From NCBI RefSeq assembly GCF_001750165.1, contig NZ_CP015411.1:2570001-2634000 (forward strand): a stretch of DNA of 64,000 bases. Direction: 5' to 3'. The notes below the pieces were generated by a model, which saw nothing but the letters and a program-made list of their open reading frames with translations, ran no database searches and had not been told where the DNA came from. A program made the position numbers and the translations under genes. The stretch comes from Pseudoalteromonas luteoviolacea. Lineage in GTDB: Bacteria; Pseudomonadota; Gammaproteobacteria; Enterobacterales; Alteromonadaceae. This document shows positions 1-8,688 of this stretch, piece by piece (position 1 is the first letter of the stretch; every line of letters starts with the position of its first letter).

Positions 1-1355
1 AAATCGACTAAATCAGTTAAATGAGAAGTCTCACCACTGTGTGTTTTAATGCCATGCTCACCAAAATAGTCTCGCTGTGCTTGAACTAGGTGACCATTGC
101 TAGGCGTGCTTAGCGTTGCAATATAAGTTTGTGTCGAAGCAAGTACTGGGAATGCTAAGCCAGTCTGGATAGCTTGCCCTGTAATACTTCTTAGTGCATG
201 CGCTTCTGCTTCAAGTGTATCGATGAAATCAACACCCTTTGCGATGTCATCAAGATAATCTGCACGAATGATACAACCGGCACGCCAAGTTTGTAATGTC
301 TTAGCAAGATCAACTTTCCACTGATGTGAACGTGATGCGCCTTTAATTAACGCAAGGCCCTGACGGTAGCAGAGCAAGCTAGCAAAATAAAATGCTGACT
401 TAAGCTCATCCAAATCGATATCGATTTTTTGGGTTTCTTTCGCTTGATAAGTCATCTCTTTCGCTGCAAGCGTACTGATCGTATTCGTTAAGTGACGTGC
501 TTGTACTGCAGCAACCAATGAAGGAACTGCAATCCCCAACTCTAGTGCATTTTGTGCAGTCCAAAGGCCCGTGCCTTTTGCACCTACTTTATTGTCAATT
601 AGATCGACAAGAGGTGTTTGACTGCTGTCTTCTAGACTTAAAATATGACGTGAAATTGAAAGCAAATAGCTGTTAAGTTCACCCTCAGACCAAGATTCGA
701 AAACTTCAGCAACTTCTTTTGGCGTGCGACCAGTACCTATACGTAATAAATGGTAAACTTCAGCAATAAGTTGCATCAATGCATACTCAATACCGTTGTG
801 AACCATTTTCACAAAATGACCACTTGCAGATTGACCAACACGCGCAAAACATGACTCGTCGTTATAGCTTGCAGCTACTTTTTCAAACCATGGTACCAAT
901 CGCTCCCAACCGCCTTCTGAGCCACTGGCCATCATCGCAGGTCCGTGTCTTGCACCTTCAGCACCACCTGAGATACCCATAGTGGCAAATTCAAATTTAT
1001 TTTGGTATTTAAGTTTCCGTGCAATACCATCTTTGTAGTTACTGTTTCCGCAATCAACAATGATGTCGCCTTTTGACACGCCGGCTTCAATTAGTTCATT
1101 ACAAACACTGTCTACAAGCTCGCCTGCGGGTACTAATAATAATACCGAACGAGGAGGCTCTAGCCTTTTAACCATATCACCGAGATCCGATACGATATGG
1201 AGGCGCTCTTCTACACCCAACGATTGCGCACAACTAATTAGCTCAGCACCAGCGTCTGGGTTTTTATCATAGGCGACTAATGTCATACCTTTCTCAATTA
1301 AGTTCAGTGCAAGGTTTTTGCCCATTACACCTAAACCAACTAATGCAACTTGCAT
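1..1355 (-). CDS. gnd: 6-phosphogluconate dehydrogenase (decarboxylating), C-terminal end cut by window edge
   Basis: Oxidative pentose-phosphate enzyme converting 6-phosphogluconate to ribulose 5-phosphate, CO2 and NADPH in the cytoplasm. The reverse strand reads continuously from ATG at 1355, preceded by a GAGGA ribosome binding site, to the window edge, giving 451 visible residues. The N-terminus carries the Rossmann motif VALVGLGVMGKNLALN, followed by the family signatures VDCGNSNYKDG, GISGGAEGARHGPAMM, KMVHNGIEYALMQLIAE and KGTGLWTAQNALELG. Near the edge the sequence RDYFGEHG matches the last segment of the family (RDYFGAHTY in E. coli), so only a short tail is missing. It is divergent from pykA. 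Nothing unusual was seen; identification is very secure from motifs and length. Confidence 0.95.
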   Translation of the reverse strand, partial: MQVALVGLGVMGKNLALNLIEKGMTLVAYDKNPDAGAELISCAQSLGVEERLHIVSDLGDMVKRLEPPRSVLLLVPAGELVDSVCNELIEAGVSKGDIIVDCGNSNYKDGIARKLKYQNKFEFATMGISGGAEGARHGPAMMASGSEGGWERLVPWFEKVAASYNDESCFARVGQSASGHFVKMVHNGIEYALMQLIAEVYHLLRIGTGRTPKEVAEVFESWSEGELNSYLLSISRHILSLEDSSQTPLVDLIDNKVGAKGTGLWTAQNALELGIAVPSLVAAVQARHLTNTISTLAAKEMTYQAKETQKIDIDLDELKSAFYFASLLCYRQGLALIKGASRSHQWKVDLAKTLQTWRAGCIIRADYLDDIAKGVDFIDTLEAEAHALRSITGQAIQTGLAFPVLASTQTYIATLSTPSNGHLVQAQRDYFGEHGIKTHSGETSHLTDLVD

Positions 1356-1789
1356 TAAGTTTCCTCCTCGGTAACAACCACACTTAAATTCGTCTACACG
1401 ATGTCCGGTACATTATACCTTAGCATTCAATAATATTCTGCTCGGGCCACCTCAAGAACTAAACAATTTGAAGTTTAGTACTTTTTACTCACAACGTGGT
1501 TCAACACAAGCAAAAGATTGCTTTACACACTGGTTAAACACATTGTAAGTCAGAGTGTTTAGATTAATCTTCTTTCACTCTAAGATTGACGCCCACTGAC
1601 ACCGGTGTCATAATCACGTCATACAGATCATATAATTTAATTTGTGTATGAAAAAGGGTTTAAGGGCAAAACTTTACATAAAAGCGTAATTATCTGAGAA
1701 TATTTGCTCAATTGCGCTTTTTAAGACCAATAATTAATCACTTTTTCTTAAAGAAAGATGTTAGCAAGAACAGTCCACAGGAGAATCTG
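1356..1789. promoter_or_regulatory. Divergent promoter region between gnd and pykA
   Basis: This 434-bp gene-free stretch must hold the promoters of both flanking sugar-catabolism genes. Besides the perfect palindrome at 1597-1610 (separate entry) I see AT-rich sequence and no small gene. No clear HexR-type site (TGTAATTAAATTACA-like) was found by eye. Confidence 0.6.
1597..1610. promoter_or_regulatory. Perfect 14-bp palindrome, candidate LacI-family operator
   Basis: TGACACCGGTGTCA is its own reverse complement. A central CG inside a 14-16 bp palindrome of this form is typical of LacI-family sugar-regulator operators. It lies about 180 bp before the pykA start and 240 bp before gnd, so it could act on either. 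The regulator is not in the window; the assignment is inferred from shape and context only. Confidence 0.5.
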
Positions 1790-3223
1790 ATGCTAAGACG
1801 CACGAAAATAGTTGCCACATTGGGACCAGCTACAGATAGAGATAATAATTTAGAAAAAATCATTCGCGCAGGTGCTAATGTAGTACGACTAAACTTTTCC
1901 CATGGTGTAGCGCAAGATCACAAAAACAGAGCAGACGCTGTTCGAGAAATCGCTAAAAGACTAGACACTCACGTTTCAATCCTTGCGGATCTGCAAGGCC
2001 CTAAAATTCGTGTATCTACTTTCGCAGAAGGTAAAGTCAACCTAGAAGTAGGCGCAAAATTCACACTAGATGCAGAACTTGGCCTAGGTGAAGGCACTGT
2101 TGATGCGGTAGGTATTGACTATAAAGAACTACCTCAAGATGTAAACACAGGTGACCTTTTACTATTGAATGATGGTTTAATTCAACTAACCGTTGATGAA
2201 GTTGTTGGTAAAAAAGTTAATTGTACTGTGACAGTTGGTGGTGTCTTGTCAAATAACAAAGGCATCAACCGATTAGGCGGAGGTCTAACGGCACCTGCTT
2301 TTACTGATAAAGACAAAGAAGACTTACTTACAGCAACAGAAATTGGCGTAGACTACATCGCCGTTTCTTTCCCGCGCAGCGGCGACGACATGCGTTATGT
2401 AAGAGGCCTTGCAGAAAAAGCAGGTTCTAACGCTCAGTTACTTGCAAAAATCGAACGTGCAGAAGCTGTTGAGACAGTTGAAGCAATCGATGATATTGTA
2501 CTGGCCTCAGACGCAGTCATGGTTGCTCGAGGTGATTTAGGTGTTGAGATTGGCGATGCAGCGCTAGTTGGTAAACAAAAACAAATAATCAGCCGTGCAC
2601 GCTCGTTAAACAGAACCGTTGTCACTGCGACTCAGATGATGGAGTCAATGATTGACAACCCAATGCCAACCCGAGCTGAAGTCATGGACGTTGCAAACGC
2701 AGTACTTGATGGCACTGATGCGGTTATGCTTTCAGCTGAGACGGCAGCAGGTGACTACCCAGAAGAAACCGTCGCGACAATGGCACGTGTTTGTTTGGGT
2801 GCTGAATCTCAGCCAGAAACACACATTTCAAAGCACAGACTAGACAGCATGTTTGCAGATACATCGGAGACGTTAGCTCTGTCTGCTATGTATGCAGCAA
2901 ACCACTTAGATTCTGTTAAAGCTATCGTCGCATTAACAGAATCCGGTAACACCTCTAAATTGATGTCTAGGATAAGTTCTGGTTTACCAATCTACTCGCT
3001 TTCTCGCCATGCAAGAACGCTGGGGCAAACGGCATTGTATCGTGGTGTATACCCAGTATATTTCGATTCAACAAGCTGTACAGCAGACTCTTTGGTTAAA
3101 GATGCATTGAACTCGCTGGTTGAAAGTGGCTCTCTTGAAAAAGGTGATACCGTAATTCTTACACATGGCGACTTAATGGAAACTATTGGTGCAACCAATA
3201 CGTTGAAAATTGTCACTGTGTAA
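1790..3223 (+). CDS. pykA: Pyruvate kinase II
   Basis: Last step of glycolysis: phosphoenolpyruvate plus ADP to pyruvate plus ATP. The 477-residue protein starts MLRRTKIVATLGPATDRDNN, close to E. coli PykA, and carries the active-site signature region around LLAKIERAEAV, the MVARGDLGVEIG loop, the TATQMMESMI segment and the regulatory C-terminal domain ending TNTLKIVTV. The reading frame is open 26 codons further upstream (to 1712), but the ATG at 1790 sits 7 bases after an AGGAG site and matches the family start, so it is preferred. Single gene, divergent from gnd, followed by its own hairpin terminator. Very secure. Confidence 0.97.
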   Translation: MLRRTKIVATLGPATDRDNNLEKIIRAGANVVRLNFSHGVAQDHKNRADAVREIAKRLDTHVSILADLQGPKIRVSTFAEGKVNLEVGAKFTLDAELGLGEGTVDAVGIDYKELPQDVNTGDLLLLNDGLIQLTVDEVVGKKVNCTVTVGGVLSNNKGINRLGGGLTAPAFTDKDKEDLLTATEIGVDYIAVSFPRSGDDMRYVRGLAEKAGSNAQLLAKIERAEAVETVEAIDDIVLASDAVMVARGDLGVEIGDAALVGKQKQIISRARSLNRTVVTATQMMESMIDNPMPTRAEVMDVANAVLDGTDAVMLSAETAAGDYPEETVATMARVCLGAESQPETHISKHRLDSMFADTSETLALSAMYAANHLDSVKAIVALTESGNTSKLMSRISSGLPIYSLSRHARTLGQTALYRGVYPVYFDSTSCTADSLVKDALNSLVESGSLEKGDTVILTHGDLMETIGATNTLKIVTV

Positions 3224-3247
3224 TCATTACGATAACAGATAAAAACT

Positions 3248-3275
3248 AAGCCCGACGATGTGTTGGGCTTTTTTA
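3248..3275 (+). terminator. Rho-independent terminator of pykA
   Basis: AAGCCCGAC and GTTGGGCTT form a stem (one G-T pair) around a short loop, followed directly by a run of T. It sits about 25 bases after the pykA stop codon. Confidence 0.85.
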
Positions 3276-3315
3276 TACCAGGCTACCAGACTAAAAAATC
3301 GTTCGAGGGGCTAAA

Positions 3316-4140
3316 TTAGCTCGCCAACGCTGATTTAACTTTATCTCTGTAACTTCTACTTACTTTCAGCTCTTGACCATTGTCCAGCACAAGCAAATAT
3401 TCACCACTGCTTTGTGTTACCAACTTACTAATTTGTCCAGTATTTACAATTGCAGAACGGTGTACTCGTACAAACAGTTTGGGATCTAGCTCTTGCTCTA
3501 GTTCCTTCATTGTCTTTCGCAAGATATGTGTCTGGCCATCAGCACAGTGTAAACACATGTAATCACCAGCAGCATCAATCCACTGAATAGTGGCAGTCGA
3601 CACTCTGATAATTTCACCCTGCTCTTTTACTGCAAGCGACTCAGGGAACTTTTTGTCTTCAATTGCATCGCCTGTAGCTAATTTTTTAAGTATCTCTTCG
3701 CAATTATTTCCGGTTATTCCCGCCACAAAGCTTGCTAGCTTTTTCTTATGGGCGTTGTCTTGTTGGTTCTTTAAATAACTTTGCACTTTCTCAATCGCCT
3801 GTTTTAGTCTGTTGTCATCTACTGGTTTAAGGATGTAATCCAAAGCGTGGATTTCAAACGCCTTGACCGCATAGTGATCAAACGCTGTAACAAAGACAAT
3901 AGCAGGTAAAGGTTTTACACTTTCACTTAAAATGCGTGCTACTTCAAAGCCATTTAAACCCGGCATCTGGATATCTAGAAAGACCAAATCAATATCCTGT
4001 TGCTGACAAATATCTATAGCTTTTTGTCCACCGTTACAAAGTTCAATTACTTCTATTTCTTCAAATTCTCTTAGTCTGACTGACAAGCCCTTTCTCGCTA
4101 GCGGCTCGTCGTCAACAATTATCGTTTTAATCTTGCTCAT
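3316..4140 (-). CDS. LytTR-family response regulator
   Basis: Cytoplasmic DNA-binding response regulator of the LytR/AlgR type, 274 residues. Receiver domain at about residues 1-120 with acidic D10-D11, phosphoacceptor D56 in VFLDIQMPG and the conserved lysine in YILKPVDD. A LytTR DNA-binding domain occupies about 165-272 (AAGDYMCLH, KLFVRVHRSAIVNT, LKVSRSYRDKV). The frame is open to 4164, but that start would lie inside the preceding kinase gene; the ATG at 4140, four bases after the kinase stop, gives the usual MSKIKTIIVDDEP start. It is the second gene of an operon with the LytS-type kinase. The target genes cannot be told from the sequence. Confidence 0.92.
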   Translation of the reverse strand: MSKIKTIIVDDEPLARKGLSVRLREFEEIEVIELCNGGQKAIDICQQQDIDLVFLDIQMPGLNGFEVARILSESVKPLPAIVFVTAFDHYAVKAFEIHALDYILKPVDDNRLKQAIEKVQSYLKNQQDNAHKKKLASFVAGITGNNCEEILKKLATGDAIEDKKFPESLAVKEQGEIIRVSTATIQWIDAAGDYMCLHCADGQTHILRKTMKELEQELDPKLFVRVHRSAIVNTGQISKLVTQSSGEYLLVLDNGQELKVSRSYRDKVKSALAS

Positions 4141-4144
4141 TACT

Positions 4145-5215
4145 TCAATTCTCGGCCTTTTCAAACGGAACTCGTATATTTGCCTTCAATCCTGAAGGCG
4201 TATTATTTGATAACACAAACGAGTAGTTGTTCTCGTATAGCGTTTTTAATCTATCTTTGGTATTGGCAATACCTACACCACTTGCATTACTCAACTGCCC
4301 ATCAGTTAGTTCAGCCCCAGGACCATTGTCACCAACTTCTAACAATAGTTCATTGGCGAACACTTGCGCTTTTATTTCAATTTTGCCGCCCTCATCCATG
4401 TGCGCAATGGCATATTTAATGGAATTTTCAATTAGCGGCTGCAATATTAAACTTGGAACAAGGGCATATTTTGCTTGTTCAGTGACATCTAACTCTATGG
4501 CTAACCGCTCATCAAAACGCACTTTCTCTATTTCTAGATACAATTGAAGCGCATGAAGTTCCTGCTCAAGGGGTACTTTTTTTATCGGATCTGTGTTTAA
4601 GGTGTATCTTAAAAAGTCACTCAGTCTAGACACCATTTGATTCGCGTCTTTATTTTCTTCAACCAAAATTAGCGTAGAAATCGCGTTTAATGTATTAAAT
4701 AAAAAGTGAGGGTTAAGCTGATAACGCAGCATTTTCAATTGTGCTTCATGTGCCATTGTGTTTGCTTTTAACGCTTTTTGACGTTCGCTTTGCAATAACT
4801 GGTAATACTTAATACCAAAATATAGCCCACTCCAACACAGTACAATATATACTGAATCAAGTCCTTGCTGGAGATAATAAAACCATTCTTCAGGGCGATA
4901 GCCATGACGATATATCTCCCATAGGTTGTACTTTTGAACCACGGACCATAACGTGCCTGTAATATATGAGACACTGAAAACAACGAATATTAGCACCCAC
5001 GGCTTTGCATTCCATACTCGACGGTATAGATATCTAAGAGGCACAGTCATTAAACAACCAGCATACGCATTGAGTACGATGACAAAAACGTATATGTCAC
5101 GCATTTCAAATACTTTTGAGCCTATGTAGTTGACCAGAGCGTAACCGATCCAACCTGAAATCTGTAGTACCCAAAAAAATCGTTGTCGATTATCGACTAA
5201 AGCTTGCCAATTCAA
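4145..5215 (-). CDS. LytS-type membrane sensor histidine kinase
   Basis: 356-residue sensor kinase partner of the downstream LytTR regulator. The N-terminal half (about residues 15-140) has four hydrophobic segments, with no recognisable extracellular sensor domain. A coiled stretch leads into the His_kinase (PF06580) domain: the phospho-acceptor is H170 in QLNPHFLFNTLNAIS, followed by an ATPase domain with LILQPLIENSIKYA (N box) and GDNGPGA and GVGIANTKDRL (G boxes). Kinase and regulator are separated by four bases, so they are co-transcribed. The signal sensed is unknown; related pairs elsewhere respond to pyruvate or peptides, but no transporter gene accompanies this one. Confidence 0.92.
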   Translation of the reverse strand: MNWQALVDNRQRFFWVLQISGWIGYALVNYIGSKVFEMRDIYVFVIVLNAYAGCLMTVPLRYLYRRVWNAKPWVLIFVVFSVSYITGTLWSVVQKYNLWEIYRHGYRPEEWFYYLQQGLDSVYIVLCWSGLYFGIKYYQLLQSERQKALKANTMAHEAQLKMLRYQLNPHFLFNTLNAISTLILVEENKDANQMVSRLSDFLRYTLNTDPIKKVPLEQELHALQLYLEIEKVRFDERLAIELDVTEQAKYALVPSLILQPLIENSIKYAIAHMDEGGKIEIKAQVFANELLLEVGDNGPGAELTDGQLSNASGVGIANTKDRLKTLYENNYSFVLSNNTPSGLKANIRVPFEKAEN

Positions 5216-5595
5216 ATTTATATTTACCTCTTATAACTTACCTTGGATTATATCTCATAGAAAACACGTTAAGCACTACCAATAGTCCTGTATTTCCAAC
5301 AATTAACCGCAAACTCATAGTACATTGAAACACTGTAACACCTGCGCAACGAATCAAACTCACCCTTAAATATCAGTCATAAGACTCATTAAAACTCCTT
5401 TCATTAACTGTATTCAATGCAATCATATTCGTAGAACGTTAGGGTACATATGTAAATATTGAATGAAGTTTTATGATTAGCTGTTACAACACATCTATCG
5501 ATATGTTTCTGCATTAAAAAACACCAAAAACACCATTGATAATCGTTATCACTTGCAATAGTATTCGCGCGATAATTAAATTATAAGGGAAATTC
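5216..5595. promoter_or_regulatory. Intergenic region upstream of siderophore receptor and kinase operon
   Basis: 380 bp, AT-rich, between two divergent transcription units. It contains the Fur-box-like dyad at 5535-5553 close to the receptor gene. No open reading frame with a ribosome binding site was noticed. Confidence 0.5.
5535..5553 (+). promoter_or_regulatory. Fur box
   Basis: ATTGATAATCGTTATCACT contains the inverted repeat GATAA-TCG-TTATC, a good match to the Fur consensus GATAATGATAATCATTATC. It lies about 45 bases before the start codon of a TonB-dependent siderophore receptor, the expected place for iron repression. Confidence 0.8.
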
Positions 5596-7830
5596 ATGCG
5601 CTCATTCAAAACTAAATATCCAATGCTCTTATCGGCACTTGCAATTGCCTTTTCTGGGGCATCTAATGCTGATGATTCAAAAAAGAATGACATGGAAATC
5701 ATTGAGGTCAGCCCAAAAGGCCTAATTTCTTATGTTAGTGCGAGTGCATCTAAATCTGATGTACCAATCACAAAAACTCCTGTTTCTGTATCTGTACTCA
5801 CTTCTAAGCGTATTTCAGATTTAGGAGCAGAAACTCTGCAAGATGCAATTGGCTATGTAGCAGGTGTATACAACGGTCCATATGGTGTTGATACGCGTGG
5901 TGATTGGTCAAAAGTGCGTGGTGTAGACCCTCTAATTTATGTAGACGGCCTGCAGATGCAATTTGGACACTATAACAATACCCGTACTAACCCCTATACA
6001 CTTGAGCGCGTTGAAATTTTAAAAGGCCCCTCTTCTGTCCTTTATGGTCAAGGATCAACAGGCGGTATCATAAACTCAGTTTCAAAACGTCCACACAGCG
6101 AAACCCAAGGTGAGATCTGGGCGCAAGTTGGTAACTATGACAGAGTACAACTTGCAGGTGACTATAATACGGCGTTTGGTAACAGCGATGAATTCCAGGC
6201 TCGCTTTGTAGGTGTATACCGCAATAGCGATACCCAAACAGACTTTGTTGAAGACAATACATTTGTGTTTGCACCAAGCTTTGCTTGGGATATCAATCAA
6301 GATACTCGCTTAACAATCCTGACCAATATACAAGAAAACGAAACAGGTTCTTCAACTCAATTCTTCCCTCATGAAGGCACAATTTTACCTGCTAAATACG
6401 GACAGATCCCAAGTGAACGCTTTGTAAGTGAACCAGGTTGGGACCGCTACGATACGGAGCAACTTGCAATCACAACAATTGTTGAGCACAGTATTTCTGA
6501 AGACACGCAAGTTAATTGGTCTACTCGCTACAGTGATAGCTCTTCTGAGTATCGAACTATTTTTGCCTCTTGGCCACCAAAGTTTAACGCAGATAAGCGT
6601 ACAATTAATCGTATTTTTAGCATGTCTGATGGCGAGTCAAAGAGCTTATTAAGTGATATCCAACTGCATCAATACATTGAATTCAATGACGTAGAAATCA
6701 GCATTGTCGCTGGTATTGACTTCCAAGATGCAGAAACACGCACAAGCCGCTTGCGTGGTGTTGTATCATCTCCGCTAGACTTATATAACCCTGTCTATGG
6801 TTTAAATGACCCACTACCAAACGAAATCACAAATATCGCGCCAGAACAAGTAAATACTCAACTCGGTGGTTACATCCAAGCGACGTTTGAATACAATAAC
6901 TTTATCTTAAACACTGCACTTCGTCACGACGACCTCGAGCAAAAAACCTGGGAAAAAGTAGGTGATGTTTCAAGCCTATTGGAAGTTAAAAAGTCACAAA
7001 GTGCTTTAACTGGACGAATTGGCGGACTATATCAATTTGAAAATGGTATCTCACCTTATGTTAGCTACTCAGAATCATTCCAGCCTATATATGGTTTAAA
7101 ACCACAAGGCGGAAGCTTCAAGCCTAAAGAAGGTGAGCAAATAGAATACGGTGTGAAATATCAACCTGCTGGCACTGAGCATTTAATTACTGCGAGTGTT
7201 TTCCACATTACTGATAAAAATCACATTAGGCAAATTTCCCCTCTTGAACACGTACAAGATAGTGAAATCTCAGTTGATGGCTTTGAGCTTGAAGCACAAC
7301 TAGAGTGGGAAAATCTTGATGTATACGCATCTTATGCATATACAGAATCAAACATGGACACTACACCACTTTCATCTAAAGAAATATTTGCGCAAGCAAC
7401 ACTATTAGCACAACAGGTTCAAGACCCTGCTGCGCAACAGCAAATCATGGCAGGCGCAGTCTTAATGACTGGTACTGACGACGTGTCTCTGTCTGCAACG
7501 CCAGAACATTTAGCATCAGTGTGGGCAACTTATCGTGCTGATAATCTAGTTGAAGGCTTAAAATTTGGGGCCGGTATTCGATATGTAGGCAAAACATTTG
7601 ACGGCAGCCGCTCTATATCAATTGGCGATATTGACTATCATAAAGCCCTCACAACAGACAGCTTTACTCTTTATGATATGATGATCGGATATCAGATGGA
7701 TGATTACGAGCTAAGCCTGAATATTGACAACTTAACAGATAAGACTGTTATAACCAGCTGCTTATATCGTGGTGACTGCTTCTATGGCCAGCGCCGCACT
7801 GTAACTGCGAATTTAAAGTATCGCTTTTAA
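5596..7830 (+). CDS. TonB-dependent siderophore receptor
   Basis: 744-residue outer-membrane receptor for ferric-siderophore uptake. A signal peptide covers about residues 1-25 (cleavage near SNADD). A TonB-box-like EIIEV follows at about 34-38, then the plug domain (TPVSVSVLTSKRI, LQDAIGYVAGV, ERVEILKGPSSVLYGQGSTGG) and a beta-barrel ending in the aromatic KYRF. Plug wording and length fit the siderophore-receptor family (TIGR01783-like) rather than vitamin or sugar receptors. An AAGGGAA site precedes the ATG, and a Fur box lies just upstream. No siderophore synthesis or ABC transport genes are nearby, so it probably takes up a siderophore made by other cells. The substrate is not determinable here. 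Confidence 0.93.
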   Translation: MRSFKTKYPMLLSALAIAFSGASNADDSKKNDMEIIEVSPKGLISYVSASASKSDVPITKTPVSVSVLTSKRISDLGAETLQDAIGYVAGVYNGPYGVDTRGDWSKVRGVDPLIYVDGLQMQFGHYNNTRTNPYTLERVEILKGPSSVLYGQGSTGGIINSVSKRPHSETQGEIWAQVGNYDRVQLAGDYNTAFGNSDEFQARFVGVYRNSDTQTDFVEDNTFVFAPSFAWDINQDTRLTILTNIQENETGSSTQFFPHEGTILPAKYGQIPSERFVSEPGWDRYDTEQLAITTIVEHSISEDTQVNWSTRYSDSSSEYRTIFASWPPKFNADKRTINRIFSMSDGESKSLLSDIQLHQYIEFNDVEISIVAGIDFQDAETRTSRLRGVVSSPLDLYNPVYGLNDPLPNEITNIAPEQVNTQLGGYIQATFEYNNFILNTALRHDDLEQKTWEKVGDVSSLLEVKKSQSALTGRIGGLYQFENGISPYVSYSESFQPIYGLKPQGGSFKPKEGEQIEYGVKYQPAGTEHLITASVFHITDKNHIRQISPLEHVQDSEISVDGFELEAQLEWENLDVYASYAYTESNMDTTPLSSKEIFAQATLLAQQVQDPAAQQQIMAGAVLMTGTDDVSLSATPEHLASVWATYRADNLVEGLKFGAGIRYVGKTFDGSRSISIGDIDYHKALTTDSFTLYDMMIGYQMDDYELSLNIDNLTDKTVITSCLYRGDCFYGQRRTVTANLKYRF

Positions 7831-7846
7831 TCTGAAAAGTTAAGTT

Positions 7847-7881
7847 TAGCGTCATTGACTTCCTTTCAATGGCGCTATTTA
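7847..7881. terminator. Strong hairpin after the siderophore receptor gene
   Basis: TAGCGTCATTGA (7847-7858) pairs with TCAATGGCGCTA (7866-7877) with a single mismatch, 16 bases after the receptor stop codon. The following sequence is AT-rich without a long T run. It could serve both strands, since a minus-strand gene ends at 8001. Confidence 0.65.
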
Positions 7882-8000
7882 AATTAAACCAGCCAATGTA
7901 TATTCCTAGGAACACCTCGACCTGATACTTAAAAATATCACTCGTTAAGCTTGCCCACTCTACCCAGACCAGACTCCCACGCTCCAAAACTCGGCACCCA

Positions 8001-8279
8001 CTAATGAAAGCAGCGTACAAAGCCATATAGCATTATCAAATGAAGATGAAGCGGTAGCGCCAAAATAGAAATTGTTCTTGCAGGAAAATACTTATGCTTA
8101 GGCATAATAAAAGTCAATATCGGTATCACAAACAACCACAATTGCAAGGCAAGTTCAAATGCCCCCCAATACTTACAATGTTTGTCAATTAAAAGCCACC
8201 AGCATAGTATAGGGCTGACCGACACCGTATAAGACAAAATTCTAACTCTATTTAATTTAGAGTGAGTAACGCTATTCAT
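8001..8279 (-). CDS. Small hypothetical membrane protein
   Basis: 92 codons, no family recognised. It has about three hydrophobic segments (around residues 14-30, 40-60 and 70-88) interrupted by basic loops such as PKHKYFPAR, as in a small inner-membrane protein. An AAGG sequence lies a few bases before the ATG. It stands alone between a TonB receptor and a metalloprotease gene. Another reading frame (7748-8026, same strand) overlaps its end and is judged accidental. Confidence is moderate because only composition and a weak ribosome binding site support it. Confidence 0.5.
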   Translation of the reverse strand: MNSVTHSKLNRVRILSYTVSVSPILCWWLLIDKHCKYWGAFELALQLWLFVIPILTFIMPKHKYFPARTISILALPLHLHLIMLYGFVRCFH

Positions 8280-8688
8280 AAACCTTCAAGCTTTTACTAA
8301 ATTTGATAATTAACTATATTGGGGTTAGGAATAAAAAATTCAATAAATCAGTGTAAGAATAAAGCACATTGAACACGCTCTAAAAATACCGACATAATAA
8401 GATTATAGATTCAACTCACCTGCACTTATAGTTTTATTACCGCCTTTAACTTTTAAAATATCAATTGTAATAAAGTACAAACAACTCCACTGCCAGTTAC
8501 CTCACAAAAAACCCCAGATATTAATAACATCATAAAATCTAATAAAAATCGTAAATATGATCTACTTCATATTTATTCCCAAAAAAGCTTAACAAACGAG
8601 AAATATTATCCAACACGAGCTCTCAACAAATAGGGCTCATTTTAAATTCAATTTTATCTAAAAACTCATTATACAAGTGACAAATAAC
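8280..8688. other. Gene-free AT-rich stretch before the astacin-like protease
   Basis: About 400 bp. It presumably holds the promoters of the flanking genes. Apart from an imperfect GAGCTC/GGGCTC repeat near 8619-8639 I see no structure and no convincing small gene. Confidence 0.4.

Noticed and set aside
1712..1789. N-terminal extension of pyruvate kinase
   Set aside because: The internal ATG at 1790 has a good AGGAG site and matches family length; the extension is not protein-like.
7748..8026. 92-codon minus-strand frame over the end of the siderophore receptor gene
   Set aside because: Largely antisense to a secure gene and overlaps the better 8001-8279 frame.
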